This document shows, one piece after another, positions 1 through 6,162 of a DNA stretch of 10,091 nucleotides. Numbering within the stretch: position 1 is the first letter of the stretch; each line of letters starts with the position of its first letter. The position numbers and the translations under genes are program-made. Source of the DNA: Tardiphaga sp. (lineage in GTDB: Bacteria > Pseudomonadota > Alphaproteobacteria > Rhizobiales > Xanthobacteraceae); contig JAQGJF010000875.1 in the NCBI GenBank assembly GCA_028290765.1, forward strand, positions 1-10,091, written 5' to 3'. The notes beneath the pieces were generated by a model. The model was not told where the DNA came from and did no database searches. It worked only from the letters and a program-made list of their open reading frames with translations.

Positions 1-1214
1 CGGTGGCGGTGACGATCAACGAGGATACGCCGGTGACCGGTCATATCGCGGCCACCGACGTCGACGGCGATACGCTGATCTACAGCATCAAGGGCGACGG
101 CGCCGGCCACGGCATCGTCACCATCGACGACCACGGCAACTGGAGCTACACGCCTTCGGCGAACTACAATGGCGGCGACGGCTTCATCGTGTCGGTCAGC
201 GACGGCCACGCCGTCGTCGACAGCACGGTGTCGCTGACCGTCAATCCGGTCAACGACGCGCCGCACGCCGTCAACGATGCCGCCACGGTCGGAGAAAACG
301 ACAGCGCGCTGTTCAACCTCACCGGCAACGACACCGATGTCGAGGACGGCACGCCCTCGCTCACAGGCTTCCACGTCACCGGCGTCGATGGCATCGCGCT
401 GACGCCTGAACAGGTGTCTTCGGCGTTCTCGATCGTCAGCGGCCAGCTGCAGTACACGCCCGGTTCGCTGTTCGACAGCCTCAACGACGGCCAGCACGCC
501 ACGGTGTCGATCAGCTATACCGCGGAAGACTCCGGCCACGCTTCCACCACCGGCCAGTTCACGCTGACGGTCAATGGCGTGACCGACGTCAATGTGATCA
601 ACGGCACCGACGGCGCCGATACGCTGACCGGAACCAGCGGCATCGACCGGATCACGGCCGGCGACGGCAACGACAACATCTACAGCGGTGCCGGCGATGA
701 CATCATCGACGCCGGCAAGGGCGACGACTACGTCTTCGCGGCGGCCGGCAACAAGACGGTCGATGGCGGCGAAGGCAACGACTATCTGTTCGGTGGCGCC
801 GGCAACAGCGTGCTCAACGGCGGCACCGGCAACGATCACATCACCGGCGGTGCCGGCAACGAGACGATCAATGGCGGTGACGGCAACGACACGCTGATGG
901 GCGGCGCCGGCAACGACGTCATCACCGGCGGGCAGGGCAACGACCTGCTGTACGGCGGTGCCGGCTGCGACACCTTCGTATTCAAGGCCGGCGATGGCCA
1001 CGATACGGTGTTCGACTTCCAGGCGACGGGGGCCTCGCACGATGTGGTGCAGCTCGACAGCCACGTGTTCGCCGACTTCGCCGCGCTGATGCAATCAGGG
1101 GCTGTGCACGACGTCGCCGGTGGCGTGCATATCGATTATGCCGACGGCTCCAGCATGGCGCTGGCCGGCGTCATGAAGGCCAGCCTGACGGTCGACGACT
1201 TCCGCTTCGCCTGA
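1..1214 (+). CDS. RTX calcium-binding adhesin/exoprotein, C-terminal part (5' end outside window)
   Basis: The frame is open at the left edge (first full codon at 3) and ends at TGA 1212-1214, so only the last 403 residues of a secreted protein are seen. Residues about 1-85 form a cadherin/VCBS-like beta-sandwich module (ATDVDGDTL, WSYTPSANYNG, ending VNPVNDAP); residues 86-192 form a second, divergent module (VNDAATVGEND). Residues 201-326 are 14 back-to-back RTX nonapeptides (GGxGxDxUx), which in this family fold into a calcium-stabilised beta-roll outside the cell. Residues 327-403 lack repeats and end in VDDFRFA, matching the uncleaved C-terminal signal read by type I secretion systems. 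The exporter genes follow on the same strand, so this is their likely substrate. Tandem VCBS-like modules favour a large surface adhesin; an RTX enzyme with its catalytic domain upstream cannot be excluded. Family assignment is firm; the biological role is inferred. Confidence 0.93.
   Translation, partial: VAVTINEDTPVTGHIAATDVDGDTLIYSIKGDGAGHGIVTIDDHGNWSYTPSANYNGGDGFIVSVSDGHAVVDSTVSLTVNPVNDAPHAVNDAATVGENDSALFNLTGNDTDVEDGTPSLTGFHVTGVDGIALTPEQVSSAFSIVSGQLQYTPGSLFDSLNDGQHATVSISYTAEDSGHASTTGQFTLTVNGVTDVNVINGTDGADTLTGTSGIDRITAGDGNDNIYSGAGDDIIDAGKGDDYVFAAAGNKTVDGGEGNDYLFGGAGNSVLNGGTGNDHITGGAGNETINGGDGNDTLMGGAGNDVITGGQGNDLLYGGAGCDTFVFKAGDGHDTVFDFQATGASHDVVQLDSHVFADFAALMQSGAVHDVAGGVHIDYADGSSMALAGVMKASLTVDDFRFA
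603..980 (+). repeat. 14 tandem 27-nt units encoding RTX nonapeptides
   Basis: Fourteen uninterrupted in-frame 27-nt units encode residues 201-326 of the RTX protein. Consensus is GGxGxDxUx: the first six residues make the calcium-binding turn and the last three a short beta strand. The best units are GGDGNDTLM, GGAGNDVIT and GGQGNDLLY (units 11-13). The Asp at position 6 is replaced in unit 6 (GNK), unit 8 (GNS) and unit 10 (GNE). Unit 14 reads GGAGCDTFV and carries the only Cys of the visible protein. The DNA units are similar but not identical, so this is a protein-level repeat under selection, not a recent satellite expansion. Confidence 0.9.
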
Positions 1215-1216
1215 GA

Positions 1217-1225
1217 TTATCCACA
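1217..1225 (+). promoter_or_regulatory. Perfect match to the DnaA-box consensus, function unknown
   Basis: TTATCCACA lies 2 nt after the RTX stop codon and equals the classical 9-mer DnaA box. A weaker relative, CAATCCACA, lies at 1285-1293 in the same intergenic stretch. One perfect box plus one 7/9 match is not enough for an origin; it may be chance or an isolated DnaA site. Confidence 0.22.
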
Positions 1226-1237
1226 CCTTCCAGCAAA

Positions 1238-1261
1238 ATGGGGCGCCATCTGGCGCCCCAT
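1238..1261 (+). terminator. Hairpin after the RTX gene, probable transcription terminator or mRNA 3' stabiliser
   Basis: ATGGGGCGCCA (1238-1248) and TGGCGCCCCAT (1251-1261) are perfect inverted repeats, giving a 10-bp GC-rich stem with an ATCT loop, starting 23 nt after the RTX stop. The downstream side has only a short T-rich stretch (GCGTTTGT), so it is not a textbook intrinsic terminator. It may reduce read-through into the exporter genes, so that substrate mRNA exceeds exporter mRNA as is common in such operons, or it may protect the 3' end. Confidence 0.6.
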
Positions 1262-1340
1262 CAGCGTTTGTCAGCGAACTGTAACAATCCACAGCTATCC
1301 ATCTGCGCAGTCGTGATCATCATACCTTCGCGTTTCGTGC

Positions 1341-3143
1341 GTGTCGTCTCCGTCTGCACTTCCGAACGCCGGACATCGTCGCTTTGGGGTGCAGTTCTTG
1401 AGTGTCAGCAAGCCGTCGGGCGGACGCGCGCCATCCGAGCTGGGTGAGGCGCTACGCGCCAATCGCCGCGCCTTTGTGGTCTTCGGGCTGTTCAGCGGGA
1501 TCCTCAACATCCTGGCGCTGACCGGCTCGTTGTTCATGCTCGAGGTCTACGACCGCGTGCTGCCCAGCCGCAGCGTGCCGACGCTGGTCGGTCTGCTGGT
1601 GCTGGTCATGGTGCTGTATCTGTTCCAGGGATTGCTGGACGGCATTCGCGGCCGGATCCTGAGCCGGATCGCGATGCGGCTCGACCGGACCATGACCGGC
1701 CGCGTCTATGAACTGGTCGTCCGCCTGCCGTTGCAGGCGCCACGCGGCGGCGAGGGCATCCAGCCGGTGCGCGACCTCGACACCATCCGCAACTATTTGA
1801 CCGGCCGCGGTCCGACGGCATTCTTCGACCTCCCGTGGCTGCCGTTCTATTTGGCCATCTGCTTTGCCTTTCACGTCTGGATCGGCGTCACCGTCCTGGC
1901 CGGCGCGGTCATTCTGATCGCACTGACATTGGCGACCGAAATCTATTCGCGGCAGCCGGTGCGGGAGGCGACGCAGACCGGGGCGGAACGTTCGCGTCTG
2001 GCTGAACTCAGCCGCCGCAATGCCGAGGCCCTGACCGCGCTCGGTATGACAAGGCCATTGCTGGCGCGCTGGCAGGCGGCCAACCACAAGCATGTACTCG
2101 GCCAGCTCCGCGCCAACGATGTCACCGACGGCCTCGCCGCCGCCGGCCGGGTGTTCCGCCTGATGCTGCAGTCGAGCGTGCTGGCGGTCGGCGCCTGGCT
2201 GGTGATCAATCAGCAGGCCACCGCGGGCATCATCATCGGCACCTCGATCCTGTCGGCGCGGGCGCTGGCGCCGGTCGATCTGGCGATCACGCAGTGGAAG
2301 AGCCTGATCGCGGCGCGCCAGGCGCGCGCCCGGCTCGACAAGCTGCTGGAGCTGATTCCGGTGTTGCCATCGCCGACGCCGCTGCCGGCGCCCGCGGACA
2401 GCCTGTCCGTAGAAGGCGCCACCGTCGTACTGCCGCAGACGCAGCGGGCGGTGGTGTCCGACGTGACCTTCGCCCTGAAGAGCGGCAGCGGGCTCGGCAT
2501 CATCGGGCCCAGCGCATCGGGAAAATCCTCGCTCGCCCGGGCCCTTGTCGGGCTGTGGCCGCTGGCCCGCGGCAGCGTGCGCATCGATGGCGCCGCCCTC
2601 GATCAATGGCCGCCCGAGGCGCTCGGCAGCCATGTCGGCTTCCTGCCGCAAAGCGTCGAATTGATCGAGGGAACCGTCGGCGAAAACATCGGCCGGCTGG
2701 ATCCGGACGCCAAGCCGGAAGACATCGTCGCAGCCGCAAAGGCCGCCGGCGTCCATGACCTGATCGTTCGTCTGCCGCAGGGCTACGACACGCCGGTCGG
2801 CGAGCAGGGGCGTAATTTGTCCGGCGGCCAGCAGCAGCGGATCGCGCTGGCCCGCGCGCTCTATGGCAGTCCGTTTTTGCTGGTGCTGGACGAGCCGAAC
2901 GCCAATCTCGATTCGGAGGGCGACGAGGCGCTGACGCAGGCCATTCTCGGGGTTCGGTCGCGCGGCGGCATCGTGGTCGTGATCGCGCATCGCGGCAGCG
3001 CGCTCGCCGGCGTCGATCACGTGCTGTCGCTGGCGAATGGCCGCCAGCAGGCGTTCGGTCCCAGGGATGAGGTTCTGGCCCAGGTGTTGCGCCCTCAGGC
3101 GGCGGTTGCCGGGCCCAAGATGGTGGCGGGTGTGGCGCGATGA
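1341..3143 (+). CDS. Type I secretion system permease/ATPase (PrtD/HlyB-type ABC transporter)
   Basis: This inner-membrane half-ABC transporter would dimerise and use ATP to push the unfolded RTX protein through a one-step channel with a HlyD adaptor and an outer-membrane TolC-type protein. Numbering from GTG 1341, residues about 43-66 and 78-97 are hydrophobic helices, with further helices near 168-198 and 268-300, giving the usual exporter membrane domain. The C-terminal ATPase shows Walker A GPSASGKSS (389-397), Q-loop Q437, signature LSGGQ (493-497), Walker B ending in D517-E518, D-loop NLD (522-524) and switch H550; all key residues are intact. There is no N-terminal C39 peptidase domain, which fits exporters of C-terminally signalled RTX proteins. 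The start is uncertain: GTG 1341 has no visible ribosome site, while TTG 1398 has GGGGT at 1386-1390 and would give 581 residues, closer to the usual 560-590. The last 4 nt overlap the next gene. Confidence 0.94.
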   Translation: MSSPSALPNAGHRRFGVQFLSVSKPSGGRAPSELGEALRANRRAFVVFGLFSGILNILALTGSLFMLEVYDRVLPSRSVPTLVGLLVLVMVLYLFQGLLDGIRGRILSRIAMRLDRTMTGRVYELVVRLPLQAPRGGEGIQPVRDLDTIRNYLTGRGPTAFFDLPWLPFYLAICFAFHVWIGVTVLAGAVILIALTLATEIYSRQPVREATQTGAERSRLAELSRRNAEALTALGMTRPLLARWQAANHKHVLGQLRANDVTDGLAAAGRVFRLMLQSSVLAVGAWLVINQQATAGIIIGTSILSARALAPVDLAITQWKSLIAARQARARLDKLLELIPVLPSPTPLPAPADSLSVEGATVVLPQTQRAVVSDVTFALKSGSGLGIIGPSASGKSSLARALVGLWPLARGSVRIDGAALDQWPPEALGSHVGFLPQSVELIEGTVGENIGRLDPDAKPEDIVAAAKAAGVHDLIVRLPQGYDTPVGEQGRNLSGGQQQRIALARALYGSPFLLVLDEPNANLDSEGDEALTQAILGVRSRGGIVVVIAHRGSALAGVDHVLSLANGRQQAFGPRDEVLAQVLRPQAAVAGPKMVAGVAR

Positions 3144-4462
3144 ATTCGGTTGCGAATGACAATGATGAATTCGATCCGCGGCGGTCGCTGCGCTGGCACG
3201 CCATCCTTGGATCGGTCGCGGTGCTGTTGCTGGTCGGCGGCGTCGGCGGCTGGGCCGCGACGACCGACATTGCCGGCGCGCTGATCGCGCAGGGTTCGGT
3301 GGTTGTCGAGTCCGACGTCAAGAAGGTGCAGCATCCGACCGGCGGCGTGGTCGGCGCGTTGAACGTTCGCAACGGCGATGTCGTGCACGCCGGCGACGTC
3401 GTCGTCCGCCTCGACGAGACGATGCTGCGGGCCAATCTCGGCATTGTGGTCAATGCACTCGACGAACTCACGGCGCGCGCGGCGCGTCTCGAGAGCGAAC
3501 GCGACGCTCTCGACCAGGTCCGGTTTCCCGACGCCTTCGTCGATCGCGCGTCCGATCCTTACGTCATCAAGGTGATGAACGGCGAGCGGCGCCTGTTCGC
3601 GATGCGCCGCGCGGCGCGGGCGGGGTTGAAGCAGCAGCTCGAGCAGCGCATCGTCCAGCTCGACGAGGAAGTCCGCGGCCTGACGGCGCAGCAGGAGGCC
3701 AAGGCCCAGGAAATCGTGCTGATCCAGCGCGAACTGGTCGGGGTTACCGAGCTGTGGGAAAAGAAACTGATTCCGCTGACCCGGCTGACCGCGCTCGAGC
3801 GCGAGGCGACCCGCATCGGCGGCGAGCGCGCGCAGCTGATCGCCTCGATCGCGCAATCGCGCGGCAAGACCGCTGAAATCGGCCTGCAGATTTTCCAGAT
3901 CGATCAGGATCTGGCCAGCGACGTCGCCAAGGAGTTGCGGGAAATCGAAGGCAAGACCGGCGAATATGTCGAGCGCAAGGTGGCGGCACTCGATCAGCTG
4001 AAGCGGATCGATATTCGGGCACCCCAGGACGGCACCGTCCATGAACTCAACATTCATACCGTCGGCGGCGTGGTCAGCCCGGGCGAGCAGATGATGCTGA
4101 TCGTGCCGGCCAATGATGCGCTGGCGATCGAGGCCAGGATCGCGCCCCAGGACATCGATCAGGTCGTGCTCGGCCAGGCGGCGGCGTTGCGCTTTACCGC
4201 CTTCAATGCGCGCATCACCCCGCAGGTCAATGGCATCGTCAGCCGGATCTCGGCGGACACCACCACCGAACAGCGCACCGGTGTCGCCTATTACACGGTC
4301 CGGATCGCGATCCCGCCGTCGGAGGCCGAGCATCTCGGCGACGTCAAACTGGTGCCCGGCATGGTGGTGGAAACCTTCATCAAGACCGGCGACCGGACCA
4401 TGGCCTCCTATCTGGCCAAGCCGCTGACCGACCAGGTGATGCGGGCGTTCCGGGAGAGGTGA
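3140..4462 (+). CDS. HlyD-family periplasmic adaptor (membrane fusion protein) of the type I secretion system
   Basis: This 440-residue protein bridges the ABC transporter and an outer-membrane channel. It has a short cytosolic N-terminus, one transmembrane helix at about 21-39, and a first half of a lipoyl/barrel-sandwich domain at about 48-95 (VQHPTGGVVGALNVRNGD). A long alpha-helical coiled-coil hairpin rich in Glu, Gln and Arg spans about 102-285. The second lipoyl half follows (IRAPQDGTVHELNIHTVGG, about 292-310), then the beta-barrel and C-terminal region with the family motif LVPGMVVETFIKTGDRT (404-420). Length and domain order match PrtE/HlyD adaptors. ATG 3140 lies in an ATGA overlap with the upstream ABC gene and has only a poor ribosome site of its own, so translation is probably coupled, giving balanced production of the two exporter parts. 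No TolC homologue follows; the complex presumably borrows one encoded elsewhere. Confidence 0.94.
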   Translation: MNSVANDNDEFDPRRSLRWHAILGSVAVLLLVGGVGGWAATTDIAGALIAQGSVVVESDVKKVQHPTGGVVGALNVRNGDVVHAGDVVVRLDETMLRANLGIVVNALDELTARAARLESERDALDQVRFPDAFVDRASDPYVIKVMNGERRLFAMRRAARAGLKQQLEQRIVQLDEEVRGLTAQQEAKAQEIVLIQRELVGVTELWEKKLIPLTRLTALEREATRIGGERAQLIASIAQSRGKTAEIGLQIFQIDQDLASDVAKELREIEGKTGEYVERKVAALDQLKRIDIRAPQDGTVHELNIHTVGGVVSPGEQMMLIVPANDALAIEARIAPQDIDQVVLGQAAALRFTAFNARITPQVNGIVSRISADTTTEQRTGVAYYTVRIAIPPSEAEHLGDVKLVPGMVVETFIKTGDRTMASYLAKPLTDQVMRAFRER

Positions 4463-4502
4463 GCCGGCAGGCGGCGGAACCTCATTCCGGCCCTCGGCGG
4501 AC

Positions 4503-4529
4503 GCAGGCGCGACCCCATCCGGGGCCTGC
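4503..4529 (+). terminator. Bulged hairpin after the secretion genes, possible weak terminator
   Basis: GCAGGC (4503-4508) pairs with GCCTGC (4524-4529), and CCC (4514-4516) with GGG (4521-4523) inside it, leaving a bulge on the 5' side. It starts 41 nt after the adaptor stop codon. No T-tract follows, so termination is uncertain. The rest of the 158-nt gap (4463-4620) shows only the SD site of the PilZ gene and a small GTTAAC palindrome. Confidence 0.28.
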
Positions 4530-4620
4530 CTCCCGCTTACGATCTGTTAACGATTGGACACGATGCTGAATTGTTGCCGCCAGCGAGCATGACGCGCGTT
4601 CGTTCTTTGAGGTCTGCGTT

Positions 4621-4875
4621 GTGGGCTTTTTCAGCAAGAAAACCCGACCGGTTCGACGACAAACCAATCAGGACGCATGGTTGGCGATCGACGGCAGCTT
4701 CGCGACCCGGAAGTGCAAGGTGCTGGACCTGTCCCCGGGCGGCGCCAAACTCAGGGTCGAGGACTCGCAGTTCGTCCAGCCCCGGTTCCTGCTGAAATTG
4801 ACACGGTCCGACCAGGGACGGCCCTGCAGGGTGGTGTGGCGCAAGGGATCGACGATCGGTGTGGAGTTTGCCTGA
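4621..4875 (+). CDS. Short stand-alone PilZ-domain protein, probable c-di-GMP receptor
   Basis: This 84-residue cytosolic protein is essentially one PilZ domain. Both c-di-GMP contacts are present: RxxxR at R9-R13 (RPVRR) and DxSxxG at D36-S38-G41 (DLSPGG). The C-terminal strand VVWRKGSTIGVEF (about 70-83) is typical of the family. It is shorter than the usual ~100 residues, lacks the C-terminal helix seen in many PilZ domains and has no output domain, so it would act by binding a partner. The GTG start is supported by GAGGT at 4609-4613, 7 nt upstream. It lies 158 nt after the exporter genes and ends at its own terminator. Diguanylate control of large RTX adhesins is known in other bacteria (for example the LapA system, which uses a different receptor), so a role in attachment is plausible; alternatives include control of motility or polysaccharide synthesis. 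Confidence 0.85.
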   Translation: MGFFSKKTRPVRRQTNQDAWLAIDGSFATRKCKVLDLSPGGAKLRVEDSQFVQPRFLLKLTRSDQGRPCRVVWRKGSTIGVEFA

Positions 4876-4886
4876 AGCCGGGCAGC

Positions 4887-4903
4887 ACCCGCCGCGGGTT
4901 TTT
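4887..4903 (+). terminator. Intrinsic (Rho-independent) terminator of the PilZ gene
   Basis: ACCCG (4887-4891), loop CCG and CGGGT (4895-4899) form a compact GC-rich hairpin followed directly by a run of T (4899-4903). It begins 12 nt after the PilZ stop codon. This is the most convincing terminator in the window and suggests that the next gene has its own promoter in the roughly 60 nt that follow. Confidence 0.65.
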
Positions 4904-4966
4904 CCTGGTGCGCCGGTGCCGGTACCGATCTAATCTTGTGCCGACGTTTTCGAACGGGAGGCCGGG

Positions 4967-5701
4967 ATGGGCTGGTTCGGAGAGCGGAGTGCAAAGCAGC
5001 CACGGCGATCCGAGGCGGCGATGGCTGACGTCGGTAATCTCTCCGGCCCGACGGCTATTCTCCAGGCCCTGGACCAGGCCGTGCCGCAATACATCGGCAA
5101 GGCCGATCGCGGCGATCTGATCTATCCGGCCTGCAAACGAACCCCGACGGATGTTGACGGCAATGTGCGCGCGATCTGGGAGCACACCCGGATCGAGGCG
5201 ATGCGCTATGTCGTCATGGTCCCCGGGCGCGAGGTCGAACTGCTGGTCGATCCGGTTCGCCAACCCGAAATGCTCGAGGCATTCCTCCGCCGGCCGCCGC
5301 ACGAAGACACCGTGGTCGATTTTACTGGCGTAGCCATCGACGATTTCGTGATTGCCACCCTGGCCGGGCTGAACTGGCTCAACCACTGCGCGGTTCTGGC
5401 CGGGGTCGATCGCGACAAATTTTCGGGCACGCTGCGCAATTTCAGGAAGATCGTGGTGATTGCGCAGCAATGGTGGGCCCTCGAGGGATCAGGACCGCGC
5501 TGCGCCGAAATGCTGCTGCGGCACGAAAAGCCGCCGCTGATGCTGTATCTGATCTGGCTCGAATACACCCGGCTTGCCAAGGAGATTGCCATCGCGGCGA
5601 CCCGCCGCTCGTCCGAACCGAATGCCGCGCCGGAGGCCCTTGCGGAAACCATGGCTCGTCTCGAAAGTGCCCGCGATCCGAATGATCTTGCCGGCTTGTA
5701 G
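4967..5701 (+). CDS. Conserved-looking hypothetical protein, 244 aa, family not recognised
   Basis: I do not recognise this protein. It has no signal peptide and no clear membrane helix, so it is probably cytosolic. The N-terminal 20 residues are polar and basic; residues about 24-110 look like an alpha/beta domain (EAMRYVVMVPGREVELLVDP at 77-96); residues 112-210 are mainly helical with aromatic patches (LAGLNWLNH, IAQQWWALEG, LMLYLIWLEYTRLAKE); the C-terminal 30 residues are low-complexity, rich in Ala and Glu. Codon use matches its neighbours, so it is very likely a real gene. ATG 4967 has GGGAGG (4956-4961) 5 nt upstream; a second candidate, ATG 5021 (M19), has GAGG at 5012-5015, so a product 18 residues shorter is possible. 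It is separated from the PilZ gene by a terminator and from the next gene by 461 nt, so it is probably monocistronic. No function is assigned. Confidence 0.82.
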   Translation: MGWFGERSAKQPRRSEAAMADVGNLSGPTAILQALDQAVPQYIGKADRGDLIYPACKRTPTDVDGNVRAIWEHTRIEAMRYVVMVPGREVELLVDPVRQPEMLEAFLRRPPHEDTVVDFTGVAIDDFVIATLAGLNWLNHCAVLAGVDRDKFSGTLRNFRKIVVIAQQWWALEGSGPRCAEMLLRHEKPPLMLYLIWLEYTRLAKEIAIAATRRSSEPNAAPEALAETMARLESARDPNDLAGL

Positions 5702-5724
5702 GACAGATGGATGACGCTCCGCCA

Positions 5725-5741
5725 GTCCCCAGCGCCGGGAC
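5725..5741 (+). terminator. Small hairpin after the 244-aa gene, possible terminator or switch element
   Basis: GTCCC (5725-5729) and GGGAC (5737-5741) flank a 7-nt loop, 23 nt after the stop codon, followed by ATTTCG. The 5-bp stem with a poor T-tract makes it a weak terminator at best. The same GGGAC arm can instead pair with GTCC at 5747, or GTCCC at 5757 or 5767. Confidence 0.3.
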
Positions 5742-5755
5742 ATTTCGTCCGCTCT

Positions 5756-5771
5756 TGTCCCAAACTGTCCC
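5756..5771 (+). repeat. Direct repeat TGTCCC x2 with 10-nt period and an upstream inverted copy
   Basis: TGTCCC occurs at 5756-5761 and 5766-5771, exactly one helical turn apart, and its reverse complement GGGACA occurs at 5737-5742. Such phased copies can be protein-binding half-sites or alternative arms of RNA hairpins. No known regulator site is recognised. Confidence 0.35.
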
Positions 5772-5807
5772 GTTTCTTCCGGTTCTGTTTTCCTCGAAGT
5801 CCAGGTA

Positions 5808-5888
5808 ATGTCATCGAAGAAATTTGAAGAGCGTTTGTTGTTGATGTTTTTCGTGCTGTTCTGCTGCCGGCGGGACTCATACCCTTAA
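5808..5888 (+). CDS. Possible 26-aa small membrane peptide (low confidence)
   Basis: ATG 5808 opens a 26-codon frame ending at TAA 5886-5888. The peptide has a charged start (MSSKKFEER), a hydrophobic stretch LLLMFFVLFCC and a basic RRDSYP end, which is the layout of a small single-pass inner-membrane peptide. The ribosome site is weak (GAAG at 5796-5799, 8 nt upstream). Three consecutive TTG codons and the low GC are unlike the neighbouring genes. In an AT-richer patch such a frame can arise by chance, so this is recorded as a candidate only. Confidence 0.12.
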   Translation: MSSKKFEERLLLMFFVLFCCRRDSYP

Positions 5889-6162
5889 TCCGCGGCGTAG
5901 AAATCCATCAAAATTCCGCGCCTTGGCCACGCCCGTTCCGAACCATTGTCGCCATCGCGCGACCAACCACCACGGTGCGGTTTTGCCTTCGGCGGCCGGC
6001 TCACTTATTGATGCGCCACGGCTTGCGGCCGGGGCGGGTTTGGACCTTGCACGGCCATGTCGCACGCGACTTTTGCACTACCCCTTGTCACGGCCATCAG
6101 TCCGTCACCTTTTCACGCATCTCTCACCTTCAAGCGGCGTTCGTCCGCGCAGGGAGTCCATC

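Larger units (their letters stand above)
5702..6162. other. 461-nt intergenic region with no convincing gene
   Basis: The gap separates the 244-aa hypothetical gene from the macroglobulin gene. Its first 70 nt hold the GTCCC/GGGAC element cluster. Nucleotides about 5780-5860 are clearly lower in GC than the surrounding DNA, as promoters and leader regions often are. The middle part (5890-6040) shows no start codon with a ribosome site on either strand. A short inverted repeat GTCG/CGAC (6059-6062, 6067-6070) followed by TTTT is terminator-like but too small to call. TTGCAC occurs at 6047 and 6073 and might be a -35 element, but no convincing -10 pairs with it. The macroglobulin ribosome site GGGAG (6152-6156) closes the region. 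Confidence 0.6.

Noticed and set aside
688..897. Second + strand frame inside the RTX repeats (Thr/Ala/Ser-rich)
   Set aside because: A frame-shifted reading of the 27-nt repeats necessarily stays open because each unit repeats the same codons; not a separate gene.
603..980. Regular 27-nt repeat spacing resembling a CRISPR array
   Set aside because: Units are contiguous without spacers, vary in sequence and encode RTX nonapeptides in frame.
1217..1303. Replication origin
   Set aside because: Only one perfect DnaA box, no AT-rich unwinding element and no origin-linked genes such as dnaA, dnaN, parA or repABC.
1452..3020. 522-codon open frame on the minus strand opposite the ABC transporter gene
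   Set aside because: Composition is skewed to Arg, Gln, Asp and His with no domain, and it mirrors the GC-rich third positions of the real gene; the + strand frame has full ABC motifs.
3095..4333. 412-codon minus-strand frame opposite the HlyD gene
   Set aside because: Low-complexity antisense shadow in high-GC DNA; no ribosome site or recognisable domain, and the + strand protein is a clear HlyD adaptor.
5877..6065. 62-codon minus-strand frame in the intergenic region
   Set aside because: No ribosome site, Arg/Ala/Pro-rich composition, no recognisable motif; likely chance.
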